Source: Antitrichia curtipendula
Lineage: Eukaryota > Streptophyta > Bryopsida > Hypnales > Leucodontaceae
Length of the DNA: 64,000 nt
Assembly: GCA_951230915.1 (NCBI GenBank)
Contig: OX579635.1
Location: forward strand, 20,770,001-20,834,000
Direction of reading: 5' to 3'
In this document: piece after piece, positions 57,945 to 64,000 of the stretch
Layout: each line of letters opens with the position of its first letter
Position numbering within the stretch: the stretch's first letter is position 1
Notes under the pieces: model-generated
The model's input: only the letters and a program-made list of their open reading frames with translations
Databases searched by the model: none
What the model was told of the DNA's origin: nothing
Translations under genes and position numbers: made by a program

Positions 57945-60817
57945 TTACGTATATAGGTCCTGCATAGTGGATGAATTGGAAAGCACATATTGGTGGGCTA
58001 CGTCTCTGAGTTCAACACTCATAACATATGACCGCCCCGCCCCTTGCAAAACCTCCTCGGCATCACCGTACTCTTCATCTTCATCCCAGACCCGTCTCTG
58101 AGTGGCCTTAAATCCATGGAGGTACTCTGTAATGAATCCAATGCACTCATCTCTCAAGTATCCCTCTGCCATACAAGCCTCCGGTCGCGCCATGTTTCGA
58201 ACATAATTTTTCAACACTTTCATGTAGCCTTGCAGCGGGTACATCCACCTTGCGCTAACCGGTCCACACAAGTCAAGTTCCTTTGCAAGATGGTAGGGAA
58301 GATGCGTCATTACGTCAAAAAAAGATGGCGGAAATTCAATCTCCATCAAGGCCATGCTTTCTGCCACATCTGCTTCAAGTGAAGGAAAGTCTGCCGGATT
58401 GTACACCTTTGTGCATAGGCGACGAAATACCTTGCACATTCTCATCACAGCCATACGAGGTCCAGGTTGCATCAGCCCACGGAGAGCTAGAGGCATCACC
58501 TGCTGCATTAGAACATGGTAATCATGGGATTTCAGTCCCCCAAAGTTTTTCTTGCGAATGGACTTGCCAAGGTCCGAGGAATATCCACTGGGCGTTTTAA
58601 GGGACTCAATGCACTTGGCAAACTTCTCAAACTCTTCATCCGTCAACACATAGGATGCGCGAGGCTTGACCATCTTCCCTGGCTTCCGTGGATGTGGAGT
58701 TAGCCACAAATGTTGCCTAATGTTCCGCCTTTGCAAGTCTCTTCTGACTTTTACTATGTCCTTCTTGCCTGTTATAGTTTTCATGAAGTTCTTAGCCAGG
58801 TTAAGTTCGCAGTGCATGACGTCCAGCGTATAACGAATGAGAAGATACTGTCAATACAGAAAATGAGAAGTGACATTAGTAAATCACTTCTCTTCAACGT
58901 GTCATATAATAGTCACTTAAAAGTCATTTTTAATGACTTTTGTCATCTTTGTCTACATTATTACTTCACAATGACTTCAAGGTGACTGGGGGTCACCGTC
59001 AAGTCTTAAGAAAGTCATTTTACACGACTATATCTAGGGAAGACGACACTCACCTTCCAATACGGCAAGCGATAAAGATTGCTTAGGTGTTTCAAGCCGT
59101 AGATTTTGGAGGGGTCACCTGCAGCACCGTCTCTATTTCCAGCTGTTTTCCACGCCTCGCACTGCAGTGCATGCCGTATTTGCTCCTCTACTGACACTTC
59201 GCGTGGTCTGGGGTGGTTTTCCATGAAGCCGTTGAAATGGTCTTTCATTTCTGGGGACCGGAAGGGATGATCATCAGGGAGCCAACGACGAGTCCCTCCA
59301 TAAGTTTGCTTACCCAACTCTGTAGAATGCTCAGCCTCTAAATCCTCACCACACCATGGACATGCTGCATACCCTTGATGGGAAAAACCTCCTACGGTGC
59401 CATAGCCGGGAAAGTCGTGGATAGTCCACAACAACATGGCCCGCAACTGAAAAGACTTACTCCCACTATCTTTAGATACATCATATGCTGGAACCCCATC
59501 CCACAGCTCCAACAACTCCTCCACAAGAGGCTCTAAATACACGTCAAATACATCGCTTGTGACGGATTCCCTCCCGGGAATCAAGAGAGCCAACATAATG
59601 AAAAACTTCTTTGTACTCAACCATGGGGGTAAGTTGTAATTCAACAATACAACGGGCCACGTTGACCAAGAGGACCGATTCTGCTTGAAAGGATTTACTC
59701 CATCTGCTGCCAAGGCAAAGTGAGCATTTCGTGGATCACTTGCAAATGAAGGATCCACATTGTCCTCAAAATATTGCCATGCTTTGGAGTCGCACGGATG
59801 TCTCACAAGTCCATCCCCTCCCTCTTTGTTGCTCCGGTTCTCTGCATGCCACACCATCAACTTTGAGATACTTGGACTCATGAACATCCGGTGCAGCCGT
59901 GGAATGATGGGGAAATGGCGAAGCACCTTCACTGGAAAGCAATGCCTCTCTTCATCTCTGTATCTACGACCACCACACTTAGGACAGTGTAGGGCATCTG
60001 CATGGGGTCCACGAAAAAGCACACAACCGTGCTCACATGCATGGATGGTGTTATACGTCAAACCCAACTTTGCGGTAAGGGACTTTGCCGCATGGTGGGT
60101 TCTTGGCAAAGTGTTGTTCTCGGGCAACAGATGGGAATGCAATATGCTGAATAGTTCGTTTGCACATTGGTTGCTAACACCGTGCACGGTGCACAAGTTC
60201 ATCAATAATACCGTAGCAGCAAGTTTGCTTGAACGAGCCCCATTGTACAAATGCTCCAAGGACTCCTCCAACACCCTCGCATCAAAATTGGGATCTCCAT
60301 TGCTTTCGCGTGTGCCCATGTCGGTGGGATGCTGCTCATCTCGACATTCAAACTCCTGTGCACCGTCAACATCGCCCACTTCCATGAACTGTTCATGGAT
60401 ACTATCTGCTGTAGCAAAAGCATCTCGCACTTCCTCGCCAAGCCTCTCACCTGAATATGTAGAAAATTCATTTGGGCGTAGCGCTTGGTCAACCATTCCA
60501 CGAGTATCCACTGCGGCATCCACTTCCTGTGGTTCCTCTGCATTCGGCCCCCAAAATTGCTGCTCCTACTCTTCGTCGGAGGAGTCTTTTTCACCCGGAC
60601 CTCTCCACATCCTGCAGTCTTGGTGCCTCCCGTGGCGGATGAGGTGCCCCTTCACATTCCGTAAGAACAGCTTCTTTCGCCCCCGACAGTGGTTGCAAGG
60701 GCAATGCAATTTCTGAACATTTAATTGTGTAGCCCTTTGCAACTCTCTAATCCACAGGCGATCATCTCGAAGACGTTGCCTTTGATTGTCAGAGAGAGGG
60801 AGTCTAGTTGGTATCAT
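57945..60817 (-). pseudogene. TNP2-like CACTA transposase with in-frame stop
   Basis: From the 5' side (60817): a Transpos_assoc zinc-binding domain (CPCNHCRG then HLIRHGRHQDCRMW); an acidic linker interrupted by TAG at 60566-60568; then the TNP2 core, recognisable by LTYNTIHACEHGCVLFRG, CPKCGGRRY, NPFKQNRSSWSTWPVVLLN and FPGYGTVGGFSHQGYAACPWC. The first coding block ends at PYWK (59054, donor GTGAGT). An intron (58848-59053) leads to YLLIRYTLDVMHCELNLAKN and a DUF4218 region (LMQQVMPLALRG, FPPSFFDVMTHLPYHLAKE, SARWMYPLQGYMK). The family supplies the transposase that cuts at CACTA termini. The order and motifs are standard and clear. The stop in the linker is the only break seen in this part, and the rest is well kept, so the element is young or was recently active. 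Confidence 0.88.
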
Positions 60818-62023
60818 GTCTTTGTAAGAACAGACTTCTTTGGGCGCAGGAATCCGCTATCTTAGAAATTTTGTGGTCCCGTGACGTAGTCCCTGCTATA
60901 ATGTCACTGATTGAAAGCAGTCCGCGACTGATAAACGTCTCCTGTCACTGTCTCTTGACTTTAAAATGACTTCTGTGAAAGCGAGTCACTGCAATGTCCA
61001 ATGGCTCAACACATCAATGACTGGAATGTGGGCATGTGGCTGGCAAACTCATCCTACACCTCATCGTACACACAATGGACGCAAGGCACGCGCATGATTG
61101 CCAAATTTAATGTCAATCTCCACAGATTCAGAAGAGAAGTACTTCAGTATTTGTCCTTCACATACAAAAAATCAACGGCACTTTGTAGGACTCCTCCTCT
61201 AACTACTTGTACCTGATTTGCGAATGCATTGGATTTGCTTCCGCAAGACCTACACATGCCACGGCCATAGAGGTCAATGTCAGGAAACTCCAACTTCAGA
61301 TGGCAAACAGTGGGGAAATGTATAAAGTGGCCTCACTTTCCAAAACACTAAACATTTATGAATTCAACCTTGTTTACGTAGATGGACACATGAGATCAGA
61401 CCTGCTCTGCAATGACATCTGTTCACTTCTCTCCTCACCAAAGTCTGTTTTAGTAGAAAGTAGTTCTCATGTGCACCCAAGAAAAACCAAACGTCGCATG
61501 AACATGTTCTTGGAAGAAAACCTGGATGGCACAACAAAAATGTAATGAAATTTAAGAATCCTATACACTTACGCTTACTTTACAAGCCAAAATCCTGCAA
61601 CTGAATTCTCAAATCTCAGCGACGTTTGGCACTTCGTAAGGGTAAAAGAGTTCGTTGGAATGACGGACGTAGTCATTTTTTGCAACTTCTCATTACTTAG
61701 AAATAGTCATTTCTCAGTCATTTTGAACTTCCAGTCATTCTTCACAACTTCTCTGTCGCAAACTACTTGGGGTGGTCTTACGTAGAAGACAATGATGACA
61801 TATTGCACAAGTGTGCATTCTGGATGTTCCCTGAATATGAATCTAACAACTACATTGCATTCCTGCACTTTCACAGCAAATTAGGAAGGAGAAGAGGGAC
61901 ACATTGAACAGCAGTCCAAGAGAAAAACAGTACAAGAAGTGTCCCAAAGCAAGGAGGCCGCAGTACTTGTACATAGTGTACAACTGCAATTCCAATACCC
62001 TGACAAAGTGTTAAACCAAGAAG
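60818..62023. other. CACTA upstream region, non-coding
   Basis: Open frames at 61001-61216 and 61207-61545 have no recognised motif. AGTCA-type subterminal words recur at 60900-61000 and 61660-61760. Probably promoter and subterminal DNA of the CACTA element. Confidence 0.4.
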
Positions 62024-62400
62024 GGAATGCCATGAACTACCTTGCAGATGGTGTGCACACGCGCATTGAGGTCAAAGCGCAAAAAAAAAAAAGGAAATGC
62101 AATGAATTACCTTGTACATGGAAGGCACACGCGCTTTGAGGTCAAAGCGCAAAAAAAAAAAGGAAATGCAATGAATTACCTTGTACATGGAAGGCACACG
62201 CGCTTTGAGGTCAAAGCGCAAAAAAAAAAGGAAATGCAATGAATTACCTTGTACATTGTGTGCACACGCGCTTTGACATCAAAGCGCGAAAAAAAAAAAG
62301 GGAATGCCATGAACTCCCTTATGCATGGGCTGCACTGTTGCACATGCGCTTCATTCTTGAAGCGCCCCCCCAAAAGGAATGTCATTACGTACATTGCAAA
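62024..62400. repeat. About 69-bp tandem repeat, each unit with a hairpin
   Basis: Units start near 62024, 62093, 62162, 62230 and 62301, with a decayed unit near 62376. Each contains ATGAA(T/C)TACCTTG, ACACGCG and an A-run. Each also carries an inverted repeat: GCGCTTTGA-GG-TCAAAGCGC in units 2 and 3, the same arms with CA between in unit 4, and GCGCTTCA-TTCT-TGAAGCGC in unit 5. Frames crossing the array are byproducts of the repeat. Confidence 0.9.
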
Positions 62401-63336
62401 TTGTTTCCATATGCATTTTTTGCTCAAAGCGTTTCAGTATATAACTATATAACTATATATATAATTCATCTTCCACATCGCCCTGCTCCTCAAAGCCCAC
62501 AACAATGGAGCTTCTGGGTTTGTGGTGAACATGCACTTTCACATGGATGTTCTTCTACAAAATTCAGTGACAAACCTAAATGCTGACAAATCTGTAACCA
62601 TGAATTTGAATCCACGCACAGGAAAGCGTGACTGTGTATAATGGACGAGCCTTTCCAAAACAAATAGGACTTAACATTGGTGTTCTATAAGCGTTTTAGG
62701 CCCAGGTATGACTGTTGCACATTTCCTCGGAGATGTGAGCCCACCAAAAAAATGGAATGGAGGGCCTCAGAGCTGTGACGTCTTCAATTCCCTTTAAAGT
62801 TCAATGCAGTATGCAGAAATACACAGGTCCTATGCAAACCATACTTTTCCACAAGGAATTATTCATTAGTTTCACCTTTTCAGTTCTCACATAGCAAAGA
62901 CTGAAGGCGCGCTTTTTGGAACCGCATTCACTAGTCCGATATAGATGACGGACTTCTAGGTCACTCACGAGAGTTACAAAGAAGTCATTTCATAGTTGTA
63001 TTGACTAGTAAATGACTCTTTTTGAGGGAAAACTGTCATTTCCAAAGAATTCCGACTGGGGAATGACTACAAGTACAGAGATCTGTATGGCAGAGGGCAA
63101 GGACAGCTGCAAAATTTCACGACAGTCGCGAAAACTGCAGTGCACGAGGACTTTAGCGTTGTGATTGATGTGCTTGGGTTCAGTGAGGTACGTGAACACT
63201 CATTAATTCTAGACATGGCAATCATTTGGGGCAAGATACTTGAACTCGACTAGAAATTCAAGAGAAGATCGGGCCTAGCACACGTTGTCTACTCCGGCGG
63301 ATTTGCAGCAATAATTGCAATCTACAGCACTTCATT
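62401..63336. other. Non-coding, possible CACTA DNA
   Basis: An AT dinucleotide-like run lies near 62438-62466. AGTCATTT and ACTCTTT words at 62935-63020 resemble CACTA subterminal repeats. No gene seen. Confidence 0.35.
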
Positions 63337-63546
63337 ATGAGCCGCCAACATCCGCTCCCGCCGCCATCATGCCAACAAGGAAGTTTCCCTAGCCAAGTTC
63401 TTCATGTCACAGACCTGCTCCACTGGTTTGCAGAGGGCGGCGGACTAGAACACTTCATTGGCGCTGCAAGGACTCGAGTTTCTGAAGTTCACGCCATTGC
63501 ACGCAGCCTAGTTTCCTTGAACGACGGACACTATCCTCGGTAAGCA
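63337..63546 (+). CDS. Hypothetical exon, unknown protein
   Basis: A 68-codon plus-strand frame of more balanced composition than its surroundings, ending at GGTAAGCAG, which looks like a splice donor. No domain is recognised. It may be the first exon of a gene continuing with the 63614-63736 frame or beyond the window edge. The call rests only on composition and the donor site. Confidence 0.25.
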
Positions 63547-63613
63547 GTAGCGCTCTGCTGTGGACCTCCACAAACAGAAGATTGTAAGGACAGGAGGGGC
63601 TTATGAGAGCAGA

Positions 63614-63736
63614 ATGGAGGAAGCGATGGAGAGTCCACCCCCTCAGAAATCTGCGTATGAGCTTGCCAGGGACCGGAACGTGGCGGAGGTGCAGAAGCGA
63701 CTAGAGCCAGCTTTGGCGGCGCGGTCACTCCTGTGA
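63614..63736 (+). CDS. Short exon/fragment with SAYELARDRNVAEVQ motif
   Basis: A 40-codon frame starting MEEAMESPPPQ and containing SAYELARDRNVAEVQKRL. The pattern Tyr-Glu-x2-Arg-x2-Arg-Val/Ile-Ala/x-x-Asn/x recalls a short helical motif common in transposon-linked and uncharacterised plant proteins. CTCCTGTGAGT at its end could be a donor rather than a stop context. It may be a second CACTA gene or a captured host fragment. Confidence 0.3.
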   Translation: MEEAMESPPPQKSAYELARDRNVAEVQKRLEPALAARSLL

Positions 63737-64000
63737 GTTCCGGATTCCTGTACTTCTTGACGTGTTCGGCTGCAGTTCTCATGCCTTGCCACTGCTTTCA
63801 AAAACTCATGCATGCAGCTAAAACTTGAGAAATTCTGTGTGGAGGAGGTGCAACAGTTCTGTCGGTGTACTATGGTCCTCAAACCATGGCACACAGTTTT
63901 CCCGTTGTCTCCCTGCAGGGCTTGACCGTTATGAAAATGAATTAAGAAAGGCGCTTATCCCAAGGCGCAGAGGCGGCGCTTGCCTAGGGTTTTAGTGTAC

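Larger units (their letters stand above)
55818..64000 (-). mobile_element. CACTA (En/Spm) transposon, one end in window
   Basis: The end is CACTACAAAAAATTGGGGG at 55818, typical of CACTA termini, with a second CACTACAAAATGACTG at 55874. Subterminal DNA is crowded with short GACTG/AGTCA words in both orientations, the usual transposase-binding zone. The coding region is on the minus strand, so 55818 is the downstream end. Similar AGTCATTT words recur at 60960-61000, 61670-61740 and 62940-63015, but no TTTTTTGTAGTG partner end occurs before 64000. The right limit is thus open; the element may also end, eroded, near 63.0 kb. Confidence 0.8.

Noticed and set aside
59760..60716. A 318-codon plus-strand open frame
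   Set aside because: Antisense of the CACTA transposase; no motif in this strand while the other strand has the full TNP2 text.
62024..62400. Possible CRISPR array
   Set aside because: The tandem units are contiguous with no unique spacers, the context is a eukaryotic transposon, and no cas-like gene exists.
46181..64000. LTR retrotransposon in the right part of the window
   Set aside because: No long direct repeats, primer-binding site, or gag/pol motifs were seen.

Overview
This window is nuclear DNA of a land plant. The host genes have short GT-AG introns and belong to plant families: a GH16 xyloglucan-endotransglucosylase-like enzyme, a class II cytochrome P450, a SABATH carboxyl methyltransferase, an early light-induced protein (ELIP) and a BTB/POZ protein. 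Intergenic DNA is very AT-rich and full of small DNA transposons. I recognised no LTR retrotransposon coding sequence. The gene variants look more like those of a bryophyte or other seedless plant than of a flowering plant, but I cannot name the species.

Layout. 1-8.5 kb is non-coding, with a Tourist-type MITE, a perfect 48-bp-arm hairpin, two other MITEs and a 44-bp tandem repeat. 8.58-9.93 kb (+) is a three-exon GH16 gene whose 3' end is tandemly duplicated just downstream. 10.66-11.37 kb (-) may be a small Cys-rich gene. 15.61-18.34 kb (-) is a damaged P450 gene. 25.06-27.47 kb (+) is a three-exon SABATH gene with two nested MITEs in intron 1. 33.92-35.06 kb (-) is the two-exon ELIP gene with a TATA box and a G-box upstream. 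39.69-40.63 kb (+) is a BTB gene. 46.98-51.37 kb (+) is a multi-exon gene for a transposase-like protein of a poorly described family. 54.5-55.7 kb (-) encodes a RING-finger/AT-hook protein. From 55.82 kb to at least 60.8 kb, and probably past the window edge, lies a CACTA (En/Spm) transposon with a TNP2-like transposase on the minus strand.

The most unusual feature is a series of non-autonomous elements flanked by TTAA, with termini starting CCC and ending GGG. This is the signature of piggyBac-type transposition. At least five have both ends visible, and four others are one-ended or eroded. A second MITE group has AGGTAG-type termini next to TA. At two places a TTAA element sits inside a MITE of this second group, which gives relative insertion ages.

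The host genes do not form a pathway; each appears to be an independent locus. P450, SABATH and BTB each show a frame break in an otherwise well-preserved reading frame. This is either recent decay or assembly error and needs read-level checking. All intron and exon limits are my inference from splice consensus and reading phase.
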